Origin: Lachnospiraceae bacterium
Lineage (GTDB): Bacteria; Bacillota; Clostridia; Lachnospirales; Lachnospiraceae
Reading direction: 5' to 3'
DNA length: 42,467 bases
NCBI GenBank assembly: GCA_900766925.1
Contig: CAAFXG010000630.1
Coordinates: 1 to 42,467, forward strand
Position 1 is the stretch's first letter, and every line of letters begins with the position of its first letter. The notes beneath the pieces were generated by a model. It saw only the letters and a program-made list of their open reading frames with translations. It was not told the DNA's origin and did not search any database. The translations under genes were made by a program, and so were the position numbers. Shown here in pieces: positions 14,902 through 23,038 of the stretch.

Positions 14902-14938
14902 TTTTAGTGATTTTCTGTATAAAAATGTCGAATAATGT

Positions 14939-14967
14939 TTGAATATCAAGCTTTATAGTGATATAAT
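14939..14967 (+). promoter_or_regulatory. Promoter of the first chemoreceptor gene
   Basis: TTGAAT (14939-14944), 17 bases, TATAAT (14962-14967). It looks sigma-A type; no convincing motility-sigma (SigD) motif was seen. Confidence 0.6.
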
Positions 14968-15045
14968 ATTGTATATCTATGTGAAAGAAATAATCTTATT
15001 TTTTCGAACTTGTAAATATTACTTTATGTTTTGGGAGGAAGACTG

Positions 15046-16551
15046 ATGGATGGAAGACTTACAGCGGCCGGAATTAAGAATGCTAATCTGAGGGGAATGG
15101 CCAAAAATAATGCATTTACCATATTAGGTTATACAATTTATAACATTGTTTTACTTACATGTTATCTGGTTGAGGTCATCAAAAAAAGCAGAACAATTGG
15201 TTACTTTATAACCTTCGCTGCTTTGTCGCTTATACCTCTTATTATAATGCATATTATGTACAGAAAGAACAAGGAGAGTGAGCATATCAAAACTGTCCTT
15301 GCATCGTGTTATGCAGTTTTTTATACATTTACTGTGTTTACGACTGTTTCTCCGGTTGCGTTTGTGTACGGAGTACTGGTCTCCCTGTTTGTAATGTCTT
15401 ACGGAGAGGAAAGAATTACAAGAAGATGTGCAGTTGGAATGCTGGTTGTAAATGTTGCTAATGTTGCCTATATGGGTATAAAGGGACAGATAGTTGCAGA
15501 GGAGCTTCCTAATATTGAAATTCGTATTGGCTTTACTTTACTTTATGCAATCTTTATGGTTATGGCAACGAAAACGCTTGTTAGAAATAATCAGGATAAG
15601 ATGAATGAAATTGAAAAAGAGAAGGAAGCAGTTCAGAATATGCTTAATCAGATAATGGAGATATCTGAGGTAATGATAGGCAATATTAATGTTGTATCTG
15701 AGAAGATGGATAATCTTGAGAATTCTGTTTCCAAGACAAAGGTATCTATGGAAGAGGTATCTAAGGGAACAAATGATACTGCCGATTCAGTTCAGAGTCA
15801 GCTCATGAAGACTGAGGAGATTCAGAACTTTATTGAGAGGGTTGAGGGTGTTTCTTCGACAATTGGATCTGATATGGAGGCTGCAAGCCGGGAGGTTAAG
15901 ACAGGTAAGGATAAGATAGATGAGCTTATTGAGCAGGTAAGAGTTTCTGACGAGGCGAGTGCAAAGGTTTCAGAGGAGATGGCTAAGCTTACGGAATATG
16001 CCGGACAAATGCAGAATATAGTTGGATTAATCGATGGTATTACATCTCAGACTAGTCTGCTTTCTCTTAATGCTTCGATAGAGGCAGCAAGAGTAGGTGA
16101 AGCAGGAAAAGGATTTGCGGTTGTTGCATCAGAGATTTCAACACTGGCTGAACAGACACAGAATGCAACAGTTGAGATTAGCGAGCTGATAGATAATATT
16201 TCAAATGAGCTTGAGGTTGTTGTTACGGTAATTAATAACCTCATGGATACTAATAAAATGCAGAGTGTAGCTGCAACGGAGACAGCGTCAAGCTTTGTTA
16301 CAATTGCTAAGCGTACAGAGGATATTCAGCAACAGACAGAGGAGCTTTCGGAGCTTGTGTCAGAGCTTGCTAATTCCAACGAGGCGATTGTTGACAGTAT
16401 TCAGACTATTTCTTCTGCAACTGAGGAGGTTACTGCGCATTCAAACGAAACTCTGGAATGTAGCGAGGAAAACAGCTCAATTGTTTATGAGGTTGGTCAT
16501 ATTGTTGAAGAACTGCAATCGTTGGCAGAACGGCTTAATTCTATGGAATAA
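15046..16551 (+). CDS. Methyl-accepting chemotaxis protein with six-helix membrane sensor
   Basis: A 501-residue chemoreceptor. Residues about 25-185 contain about six membrane helices with very short loops, so there is no extracellular ligand domain and no HAMP domain. Residues about 190-500 are a long coiled-coil signalling domain. The conserved hairpin tip (about 328-358) reads TSQTSLLSLNASIEAARVGE, followed by GKGFAVVASEI. The tip couples to CheA and CheW to control flagellar rotation. The start is ATG 15046 behind GGGAGG; a TTG at 15031 overlaps that site. It is a single-gene unit ended by the terminator at 16572. It is a paralogue of the receptor at 34179. Confidence 0.9.
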   Translation: MDGRLTAAGIKNANLRGMAKNNAFTILGYTIYNIVLLTCYLVEVIKKSRTIGYFITFAALSLIPLIIMHIMYRKNKESEHIKTVLASCYAVFYTFTVFTTVSPVAFVYGVLVSLFVMSYGEERITRRCAVGMLVVNVANVAYMGIKGQIVAEELPNIEIRIGFTLLYAIFMVMATKTLVRNNQDKMNEIEKEKEAVQNMLNQIMEISEVMIGNINVVSEKMDNLENSVSKTKVSMEEVSKGTNDTADSVQSQLMKTEEIQNFIERVEGVSSTIGSDMEAASREVKTGKDKIDELIEQVRVSDEASAKVSEEMAKLTEYAGQMQNIVGLIDGITSQTSLLSLNASIEAARVGEAGKGFAVVASEISTLAEQTQNATVEISELIDNISNELEVVVTVINNLMDTNKMQSVAATETASSFVTIAKRTEDIQQQTEELSELVSELANSNEAIVDSIQTISSATEEVTAHSNETLECSEENSSIVYEVGHIVEELQSLAERLNSME

Positions 16552-16571
16552 TTGAATTACATAACGTATTA

Positions 16572-16608
16572 AAAATGTCAATATGTCAAAAACATGTTGA
16601 CATTTTTT
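16572..16608 (+). terminator. Terminator of the first chemoreceptor gene
   Basis: A 14-base stem with one G-U pair (16572-16585 with 16593-16606), a seven-base loop and a T-run. Its 3' arm contains the -35 box of the tryptophan promoter. Confidence 0.85.
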
Positions 16609-16624
16609 GATTTGTGGTTATAAT
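16597..16624 (+). promoter_or_regulatory. Promoter of the tryptophan operon
   Basis: TTGACA (16597-16602), 16 bases, TATAAT (16619-16624). It is overlapped by the terminator of the upstream gene. Confidence 0.75.
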
Positions 16625-16669
16625 GAATCTTAGTTTTTAAATGAATATGGTACACGAAAACCTATGACG

Positions 16670-16927
16670 TGGAGATAACGTTATATGTGCACTTACAGAG
16701 AGTCCGTATAGCTGAGAGCCGGGCAGAACGCAGTATAGCAAATGGACCACTGAGGGCATGGTCAAAGGGTTATTAACCTGAGTATTCCATGACGTATGCA
16801 TACGTTAGTTGCAGGAAGTATGATGGTACTTCATAAGGGCATGAGCTGTTTAGCTTGTGAATCAAGGTGGCACCGCGGTATATGTATATCCGTCCTTGAC
16901 AAATAAGATATTTGTCAGGGACTTTTT
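16670..16927 (+). promoter_or_regulatory. Tryptophan T-box leader (specifier TGG) with terminator
   Basis: The T-box sequence AAGGTGGCACCGCGG (16864-16878) is followed by a terminator: 16892-16905 pairs with 16909-16922 (14 bases, one G-U pair), then five T residues. In the Stem I region the word AAATGGACCACTGAGG places the specifier codon TGG (Trp) at 16743-16745. Uncharged tRNA-Trp would pair with the specifier and with the T-box bulge, stabilise the antiterminator and turn on trpE and the genes behind it. Confidence 0.93.
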
Positions 16928-16993
16928 ATTTTGGAAAGGTAGCTGACTGTATCGGTGAATTTTTAACAGATACATGAAAAGGAGGCTTATATT

Positions 16994-18469
16994 ATGATTA
17001 AACCAACATTAGAAACTGCTATGGAGTATGCCGTAGACTATAAGGTGATTCCGGTGAGCAAGGAGATTTATTCGGATTTTAAGACACCTATACAGGTTCT
17101 TAAGGTATTAAAGAAGGCAAGCGCCCATTGTTATATGCTTGAGAGTGTGGAAAATCAGGAAAAATGGGGAAGATATACTTTCCTCGGTTATAAGCCAAAG
17201 CTTTGTGTAACATGCATAAATGGGCATCTTAAGGTTAGCGATGTAAACGGACATATGATAAGGGAGAAGGATACCGAGCATCCGGCATTGTTCATAAAGG
17301 AGCTGCTGGCAGAGTACAAGAGTCCGAGGATTGAAGGGGTTCCTTCCTTTACAGGTGGTCTGGTTGGATATTTTGCATATGATTATATCAAATATAGCGA
17401 GCCAAAGCTTAAGTTAGATGCTGATGATCAGGAGCATTTCAATGACGTTGATTTAATGCTTTTCGATAAGGTTATTGCATTTGATAATGTTAAGCAGAAG
17501 ATGATTATAATAGCTAATGCAAAAACTGATAATCTGACAGAAAATTATATAAAAGCGGTAGAAGAGATTAACAGCATTATTGAGCTTATTAAGCATGGTG
17601 AGGAGGCTTACATTGAACCTGCTAAAATGACCTCGGATTATAGAAAGCTCTTTGACAAGGATGAGTTTTGCAGTATGGTTGAGAAGGCAAAGAAGTATAT
17701 TTACGAGGGAGATATTTTTCAGGTTGTTTTGTCTAACCGTTTAGAGGCTGATTTTGAAGGAAGCTTATTTAATACCTATAGGGTGCTTCGGACTATTAAT
17801 CCTTCACCATATATGTTTTATTTTAGCGGAGATGATATAGAGGTTGCAGGCGCTTCGCCTGAAACTCTTGTCAAGCTTGAAAATGGTGTTTTGCATACCT
17901 TCCCGCTGGCGGGTACAAGACCCAGAGGAAGGTCAGCAGAGGAGGACAGGGCATTGGAGAAGGAGCTGCTTGCTGATGAGAAGGAGCGCGCTGAGCATAA
18001 CATGCTTGTTGATTTGGGAAGAAATGATATTGGCAAGATAAGTAAGTTCGGTTCAGTCGAGGTTGAAAAATATATGTCAATTGAGAGATATTCCCATGTA
18101 ATGCACATTGGCTCAACCGTAAGAGGGAATATAAGAGATGACTTATGTGCAACGGATGCGGTTGATGCAATCCTTCCTGCGGGTACCTTATCCGGAGCAC
18201 CTAAAATAAGAGCGTGTGAAATTATAAATGAGCTTGAAAACAATAAGCGTGGAATCTATGGTGGCGCAATAGGATATATTGATTTTACTGGAAATTTAGA
18301 CACATGTATCGCAATCAGAATTGCCTTTAAGAAAAATGGCAAGGTATTTGTGAGATCCGGGGCAGGCATTGTGGCAGACAGTATTCCGGAAAATGAATTT
18401 CAGGAATGTATTAACAAGGCTAAGGCTGTTATGACGGCTATAGAAATGTCACAGGAAATGGAGGATTAG
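16994..18469 (+). CDS. trpE: Anthranilate synthase component I
   Basis: A 491-residue chorismate-binding enzyme that with TrpG makes anthranilate from chorismate and glutamine. The N-terminal part has MLESVEN, corresponding to the LLES element that binds feedback tryptophan. The C-terminal catalytic part has FQVVLSNRLE, NPSPYMFY, AGASPETLVKLENG, PLAGTRPRG, EHNMLVDLGRNDIGKI, and PAGTLSGAPKIRACEII. Length is normal. AAGGAGG precedes ATG 16994. It is the first gene behind the Trp T-box, and trpG follows after four bases. Confidence 0.96.
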   Translation: MIKPTLETAMEYAVDYKVIPVSKEIYSDFKTPIQVLKVLKKASAHCYMLESVENQEKWGRYTFLGYKPKLCVTCINGHLKVSDVNGHMIREKDTEHPALFIKELLAEYKSPRIEGVPSFTGGLVGYFAYDYIKYSEPKLKLDADDQEHFNDVDLMLFDKVIAFDNVKQKMIIIANAKTDNLTENYIKAVEEINSIIELIKHGEEAYIEPAKMTSDYRKLFDKDEFCSMVEKAKKYIYEGDIFQVVLSNRLEADFEGSLFNTYRVLRTINPSPYMFYFSGDDIEVAGASPETLVKLENGVLHTFPLAGTRPRGRSAEEDRALEKELLADEKERAEHNMLVDLGRNDIGKISKFGSVEVEKYMSIERYSHVMHIGSTVRGNIRDDLCATDAVDAILPAGTLSGAPKIRACEIINELENNKRGIYGGAIGYIDFTGNLDTCIAIRIAFKKNGKVFVRSGAGIVADSIPENEFQECINKAKAVMTAIEMSQEMED

Positions 18470-18473
18470 GTGT

Positions 18474-19046
18474 ATGATACTTTTAATTGATAACTATGAC
18501 AGTTTTTCTTATAATCTATACCAGCTTATAGGAACCATTAATCCTGATATAAGGGTAATAAGAAATGATGAGATGACAATAGATGAGATTGAGAAGCTGG
18601 CACCGACTCACATTATTGTCTCTCCGGGACCGGGCCGTCCTTGTGATGCAGGGATATGCGAAGAGGTAATTGATTATTTCAAGGGCAGGATACCGATTCT
18701 TGGGGTATGTCTGGGGCATCAGGCAATTTGTGAAACCTTCGGCGGTGTTGTATCATACGCCAAGAAGCTTATGCACGGCAAAATGTCTGTTGTTGATGTG
18801 GATAATACGAGTGCGATTTTTAAGGGTATGGATGATAAGCTTGAGGTTGCAAGATATCATTCATTAGCTGCCGTTGAAAATGGACTTCCGGATGTATTAA
18901 GGGTTATTTCAAGGGCTGATGATGGTGAGATTATGGCAGTGAGTCATAGGGATTATCAGGTATATGGCGTACAGTTTCATCCTGAGTCTGTTCTGACACC
19001 GCAGGGAATGAAAATACTGGAAAATTTTCTGGAAATTACCATTTAA
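18474..19046 (+). CDS. trpG: Anthranilate synthase component II (glutamine amidotransferase)
   Basis: A 190-residue class I amidotransferase that releases ammonia from glutamine for TrpE. The nucleophile is Cys79 in ILGVCLGHQAIC, and the triad is completed by His169 and Glu171 in VQFHPES. The oxyanion segment is VSPGPGRP. It is a stand-alone TrpG, not fused to TrpD. It could also serve p-aminobenzoate synthase, as in many Firmicutes. It follows trpE by four bases. The next gene is trpC; the expected trpD is missing, and only a 72-base spacer with a hairpin (19067-19098) is found. Confidence 0.93.
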   Translation: MILLIDNYDSFSYNLYQLIGTINPDIRVIRNDEMTIDEIEKLAPTHIIVSPGPGRPCDAGICEEVIDYFKGRIPILGVCLGHQAICETFGGVVSYAKKLMHGKMSVVDVDNTSAIFKGMDDKLEVARYHSLAAVENGLPDVLRVISRADDGEIMAVSHRDYQVYGVQFHPESVLTPQGMKILENFLEITI

Positions 19047-19063
19047 TACTAAAGTTTGAAAAC

Positions 19064-19102
19064 GGTATAAGGTATTCGTCGCTTGTGTGACACCTTATGA
19101 CC
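19064..19102 (+). other. Hairpin in the trpG-trpC spacer, where trpD is expected
   Basis: ATAAGGT (19067-19073) pairs with ACCTTAT (19092-19098), with an inner GTC/GAC pairing. There is no T-tract, so a terminator is unlikely. It may be an mRNA processing or stability element or a deletion scar. Confidence 0.45.
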
Positions 19103-19118
19103 GATGTGGAGGAAATTT

Positions 19119-19913
19119 ATGATTTTATATGAAATTGCTGAAAGAACCAGGGAACGTGTCGCTGAGTCAAAGAAGAAAGTAGCTTTTGAGACTGTAAGAG
19201 CAGATGCAGAGTTTCTTGCTAAGGGTGTAGTTCCGGAAAATACGATGGATTATGACTTTTACAGGGCTTTGAAAAAAGACGGGATATCGTTTATATGTGA
19301 GGTTAAAAAGGCCTCACCTTCAAAGGGTGTGATAGCCCATGATTTTCCGTATTTGGAGATTGCAAAAGAATATGAGAGTGCAGGGGCATCCGCAATATCC
19401 TGTCTCACTGAACCATACTATTTTCAAGGAAAAAACGAATATCTTAAGGAAATTGCAGGATCCGTATCCATACCTGTGTTACGCAAGGATTTTACTGTGG
19501 ACCCATATATGATATATGAGGCAAAGATACTCGGAGCATCTGCAGTTTTACTTATTTGCTCGTTGCTTGATAAATACGAACTTCAGGAGTATCAGAGTAT
19601 TGCAACAGAATTAGGATTGTCCGCATTGGTTGAAACACATGATGAGGAAGAGGTTGAGATGGCACTTTCGGCGGATGCAAAGATAATAGGAGTAAACAAC
19701 AGAGATTTAAAGACATTTACGGTTGATATCAATAACTCGGCACGATTGAGAAGACTTGTGCCAAAGGAGATAGCCTTTGTGTCAGAGAGCGGTATAAAAA
19801 CAAGGGAAGATATTGCAAGACTGGTTGATAACGGAACCGATGCGGTGCTGATAGGGGAAACTCTTATGAGAAGCAACGATAAGAAGGCTATGCTGGATAA
19901 CCTGCGCGGGTAA
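19119..19913 (+). CDS. trpC: Indole-3-glycerol phosphate synthase
   Basis: A 264-residue TIM-barrel enzyme that closes the indole ring from CdRP. Family segments are ICEVKKASPSKGVI, YESAGASAISCLTEPYYFQG, VLRKDFTVDPYMIYEAKILG, ALVETHDEEEVE, IIGVNNRDLKTF and FVSESGIKTREDI. The start is ATG 19119 behind TGGAGG; the in-frame ATG 19104 overlaps the ribosome binding site. Its last codons and stop appear in a decayed duplicate 40 bases further on (19919-19954). It lies between trpG and trpF; trpD is absent. Confidence 0.95.
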   Translation: MILYEIAERTRERVAESKKKVAFETVRADAEFLAKGVVPENTMDYDFYRALKKDGISFICEVKKASPSKGVIAHDFPYLEIAKEYESAGASAISCLTEPYYFQGKNEYLKEIAGSVSIPVLRKDFTVDPYMIYEAKILGASAVLLICSLLDKYELQEYQSIATELGLSALVETHDEEEVEMALSADAKIIGVNNRDLKTFTVDINNSARLRRLVPKEIAFVSESGIKTREDIARLVDNGTDAVLIGETLMRSNDKKAMLDNLRG

Positions 19914-19954
19914 TGATGACGAAAAGACGATATTAGATAACCTGCTCGGGTAAT
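19876..19954 (+). repeat. Tandem duplication of the trpC 3' end
   Basis: GATAACCTGCKCGGGTAAT occurs at 19896-19914 (the last codons and stop of trpC) and at 19936-19954, with 18 of 19 bases identical. Each is preceded by a similar ACGAWAAG word (19876 and 19919). The second copy is not in a translated frame. Confidence 0.7.
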
Positions 19955-20011
19955 AAAGTGGAAGAATCTATTAAGATGAGAGGGGGTAATAATATTACAC
20001 GGGAAAATATT

Positions 20012-20671
20012 ATGAGTGATTATAGGATTAAATTATGCGGAATGATGAGAGACTGTGATATAGATTTTGCAAATGAAGCGAAACCGGATTTTGTTGGTTT
20101 TGTTTTTGCTGACACAAGGAGGAAGGTTACAAGGCAACAGGCAACACGATTTAGAAGTAATTTGTCAGATGAGATAAGGGCAGCTGGTGTTTTTGTTGAT
20201 GAGGATGTAACAAGGGTTGGAGAACTCCTTAAGGACGGGATTATAGATGTAGCGCAGCTACACGGACATGAGGATGCAGATTATATCAGAAGGCTTAAAG
20301 ATATCTGTGATAAACCTGTTATTAAAGCGGTTAAGGTTGCTTCAGTGGTTGATATTGTTAATGCAGGAAAGCTGGATGTAGATTATTTATTGCTGGATAC
20401 ATATAAAAAAGGTGTTCTAGGAGGAACCGGTGAGGCATTTAACTGGGAAATAATTCATGAGGCAAAAAAGCAGGATATTATTTCAATGGAATCAGGCTTG
20501 CTTTTTGGAAAAAGATTTTTCCTTGCAGGCGGAATAAATATTGACAATATAAAGAGAGCGGCAGAGGAGGTAAAACCATTTGGAGTTGACCTTAGTACCG
20601 GGATTGAAACTGATGGATACAAGGATAAATATAAAATGATAGAAGCAGTTAGGAGGATAAGAAATGTCTAA
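20012..20671 (+). CDS. trpF: Phosphoribosylanthranilate isomerase
   Basis: A 219-residue TIM-barrel isomerase acting between TrpD and TrpC. The catalytic Cys9 lies in IKLCGMMRDCDI, and the phosphate-binding end reads FFLAGGINIDNI and GVDLSTGIETDGYKDKYKM, with the catalytic Asp in VDLSTG. The best start is ATG 20012; the frame is open upstream to a GTG at 19958, but those codons do not fit the family. A weak GGGAAAA precedes the start. It overlaps trpB by eight bases, implying translational coupling. Confidence 0.93.
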   Translation: MSDYRIKLCGMMRDCDIDFANEAKPDFVGFVFADTRRKVTRQQATRFRSNLSDEIRAAGVFVDEDVTRVGELLKDGIIDVAQLHGHEDADYIRRLKDICDKPVIKAVKVASVVDIVNAGKLDVDYLLLDTYKKGVLGGTGEAFNWEIIHEAKKQDIISMESGLLFGKRFFLAGGINIDNIKRAAEEVKPFGVDLSTGIETDGYKDKYKMIEAVRRIRNV

Positions 20672-21848
20672 GGGACGATTTGGAGTGCATGGTGGACAGT
20701 ACATACCTGAAACACTTATGAATGCTATGAATGAACTGGAGGAAGCATATTTAAAGTATAAGGATGATCCCGATTTTAATGCGGAGCTTACCACAATGTT
20801 AAATGAATATGCGGGAAGACCGAGCAGACTGTATTATGCAGAAAGAATGACAAAGGATTTGGGCGGCGCTAAAATTTATCTCAAGCGTGAGGATTTAAAT
20901 CATACCGGTGCCCACAAGATAAATAATGTTATCGGGCAGATGCTACTTGCTAAGCGTATGGGTAAGACAAGAGTTATCGCTGAGACCGGTGCAGGGCAGC
21001 ATGGTGTTGCTACCGCTACGGTTGCGGCTATGATGGGCATGGAATGTGAAATATACATGGGTAAGGAGGATACAATACGTCAGGCTCTTAATGTATATAG
21101 AATGAAGCTGCTCGGAGCGAAGGTTCACGCAGTTGAGTCCGGTACGGCAACCCTTAAGGATGCTGTTTCAGAGACCTTCAGGGAGTGGACATCAAGAATT
21201 GACGATACACATTATGTTCTTGGCTCGGTTATGGGACCATATCCATTTCCGACCATAGTCAGAGATTTTCAGGCTGTAATCAGCAAAGAGATAAAGGAAC
21301 AGGTGATGGAAAAGGAGGGAAGACTTCCTGATGCAGTTCTTGCATGTGTAGGTGGTGGCTCAAATGCTATAGGTGCTTTTTATCATTTTATAGAAGATGA
21401 AAATGTAAGGCTTATAGGTTGCGAGGCAGCCGGTCGTGGAATAGATACATTTGAAACTGCGGCGACACTTAATACCGGCAGACTTGGTATTTTCCACGGA
21501 ATGAAATCATATTTCTGTCAGGACCGGTATGGACAGATTGCTCCTGTATATTCAATTTCGGCAGGACTTGATTATCCGGGAATCGGACCTGAGCATGCGT
21601 ATCTTCATGACATAGGAAGAGCAGAGTATGTTGCTGTAACAGATGATGAGGCTGTTGATGCATTTGAATATCTTTCGAGAATAGAGGGAATTATTCCTGC
21701 CATAGAAAGTGCGCATGCTGTTGCACACGCAATCAAGCTTGCACCAACCATGGGTGAGGATCAGATTATGGTAATTAATATTTCGGGACGTGGAGATAAG
21801 GACTGTGCGGCAATTGCCCGCTATAGAGGGGAGGATATTCATGAGTAA
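20664..21848 (+). CDS. trpB: Tryptophan synthase beta chain
   Basis: A 394-residue PLP enzyme that condenses indole and serine. The PLP lysine is Lys85 in HTGAHKINNVIGQ. The phosphate-binding GGGSNAIG and the start GRFGVHGGQYIPETLM identify the TrpB1 type that pairs with TrpA. ETGAGQHGVATATVAAMMGM and AGLDYPGIGPEHAYLHD are conserved. The start overlaps trpF by eight bases, and its end overlaps trpA by eight bases. Confidence 0.97.
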   Translation: MSKGRFGVHGGQYIPETLMNAMNELEEAYLKYKDDPDFNAELTTMLNEYAGRPSRLYYAERMTKDLGGAKIYLKREDLNHTGAHKINNVIGQMLLAKRMGKTRVIAETGAGQHGVATATVAAMMGMECEIYMGKEDTIRQALNVYRMKLLGAKVHAVESGTATLKDAVSETFREWTSRIDDTHYVLGSVMGPYPFPTIVRDFQAVISKEIKEQVMEKEGRLPDAVLACVGGGSNAIGAFYHFIEDENVRLIGCEAAGRGIDTFETAATLNTGRLGIFHGMKSYFCQDRYGQIAPVYSISAGLDYPGIGPEHAYLHDIGRAEYVAVTDDEAVDAFEYLSRIEGIIPAIESAHAVAHAIKLAPTMGEDQIMVINISGRGDKDCAAIARYRGEDIHE

Positions 21849-22617
21849 TATTACAAAGGCATTTGAATCAGGAAAGGCATTTATTCCATTTATCACATGT
21901 GGGGATCCTAATCTTGAAACGACAGAAAAGCTTGTTTATGCCATGGAAGAGGCTGGGGCAGATCTTATAGAGCTGGGTATACCGTTTTCTGATCCCACAG
22001 CAGAGGGACCTGTAATACAGGAAGCAAATATAAGGGCTTTGAATGGTCCTGATATGGTAACAACAGACAAGGTTTTTGAGCTTGTAAGAAGACTTCGCCG
22101 GAGAGTGAAAATACCTATGGTGTTTATGACATATGCAAATGTTATTTTTTCATATGGTTCGGAGAAATTTATTTCAACCTGTAAAGAGATAGGTATTGAC
22201 GGACTTATTCTTCCTGATATACCATATGAAGAAAAAGAAGAGTTTGAGCCTATATGCAAAATGTATGGTGTTGATCTTATTTCAATGATTGCACCTACAT
22301 CTCATGACAGGATTAAGATGATTGCAAGCGAGGCAAACGGATTCATTTATTGTGTATCATCTCTTGGAGTCACAGGGACGAGGACGGAGATTACGACAGA
22401 TGTTTCAGAAATGGTAAGACTTGTGAAGGAAGTAAATGATATTCCTTGTGCAATTGGCTTTGGTATTTCAACGCCTGAGCAGGCGAAGAAGATGTCGGAG
22501 TCTGCAGATGGCGTAATTGTCGGAAGTGCAATTGTCAAGCTTATCGCCAAATATGGTGTGGATGCAGTTGAACCTGTCAGCGAGTATGTGAAAAGCATGA
22601 AGGCTGCAATAAGTTAA
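21841..22617 (+). CDS. trpA: Tryptophan synthase alpha chain (Asp60 position is Glu)
   Basis: A 258-residue TIM-barrel that cleaves indole-3-glycerol phosphate and channels indole to TrpB. Catalytic Glu44 (Glu49 in Salmonella numbering) lies in IELGIPFSDP. The residue matching Salmonella Asp60 is Glu55 (PTAEGP rather than LADGP), a conservative change at a catalytic position. Loop 6 reads SSLGVTGTRTEI, and the phosphate site reads AIGFGISTPEQ and GVIVGSAIV. ATG 21841 is inside the end of trpB. It is the last recognised trp gene; a NusG-domain-II gene follows without a clear terminator. Confidence 0.96.
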   Translation: MSNITKAFESGKAFIPFITCGDPNLETTEKLVYAMEEAGADLIELGIPFSDPTAEGPVIQEANIRALNGPDMVTTDKVFELVRRLRRRVKIPMVFMTYANVIFSYGSEKFISTCKEIGIDGLILPDIPYEEKEEFEPICKMYGVDLISMIAPTSHDRIKMIASEANGFIYCVSSLGVTGTRTEITTDVSEMVRLVKEVNDIPCAIGFGISTPEQAKKMSESADGVIVGSAIVKLIAKYGVDAVEPVSEYVKSMKAAIS

Positions 22618-22628
22618 GTAAAAGAGGC

Positions 22629-22658
22629 CCCGATTGATGAAATCAATCGAGTCAATAC
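22629..22658 (+). repeat. Second copy of the 30-base hairpin repeat
   Basis: The hairpin CGATTGA/TCAATCG (22631-22637 with 22643-22649) and its 3' flank match 1774-1803 at 28 of 30 bases. The copy ends 22 bases before ATG 22680, just as the first ends 22 bases before ATG 1825. Confidence 0.7.
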
Positions 22659-22679
22659 ATATTATACAAGGTAGAATAT

Positions 22680-23036
22680 ATGAAGCAATCAAAATCCACC
22701 GGAATAATATCCATAGCAGACATTATATTTTTTGTGGCGGTAATTGTAATTGCCACAGTAGTGTTACTATGCTTCAAATTAAAGGCAAGAACAGGATTAT
22801 ATGTTACTGTTTCGGTGGATGGCAGGGTTGTGGAGACACTTAGCCTGGAGAAGGACGATACATACAGAGTCGAAACCGATTACGGCATAAATACAATTAT
22901 CATCAAGGATAACCTGACATATGTGTCAGATGCAGATTGCCCCGACAAAATATGTGTTAAGCATAAGCCAATTGATAATGTGGGAGACACAATAATATGT
23001 CTGCCGCATAAACTTGTTGTGGAGGTCACTGAGTAG
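22680..23036 (+). CDS. NusG domain II-containing membrane-anchored protein
   Basis: A 118-residue protein with one N-terminal membrane helix (about residues 12-33) and an extracytoplasmic NusG-domain-II beta domain: TYRVETDYGINTIIIKDN, YVSDADCPDKICVKHKPI and DTIICLPHKLVVEV. The two cysteines of DCPDKIC and the ICLPHKL end are family hallmarks. These genes commonly sit next to a Gx transporter gene and near Rnf operons in Clostridia, as here. The role is unknown. A repeated hairpin lies 22 bases before the start. It ends two bases before the next gene. Confidence 0.88.
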   Translation: MKQSKSTGIISIADIIFFVAVIVIATVVLLCFKLKARTGLYVTVSVDGRVVETLSLEKDDTYRVETDYGINTIIIKDNLTYVSDADCPDKICVKHKPIDNVGDTIICLPHKLVVEVTE

Positions 23037-23038
23037 CA

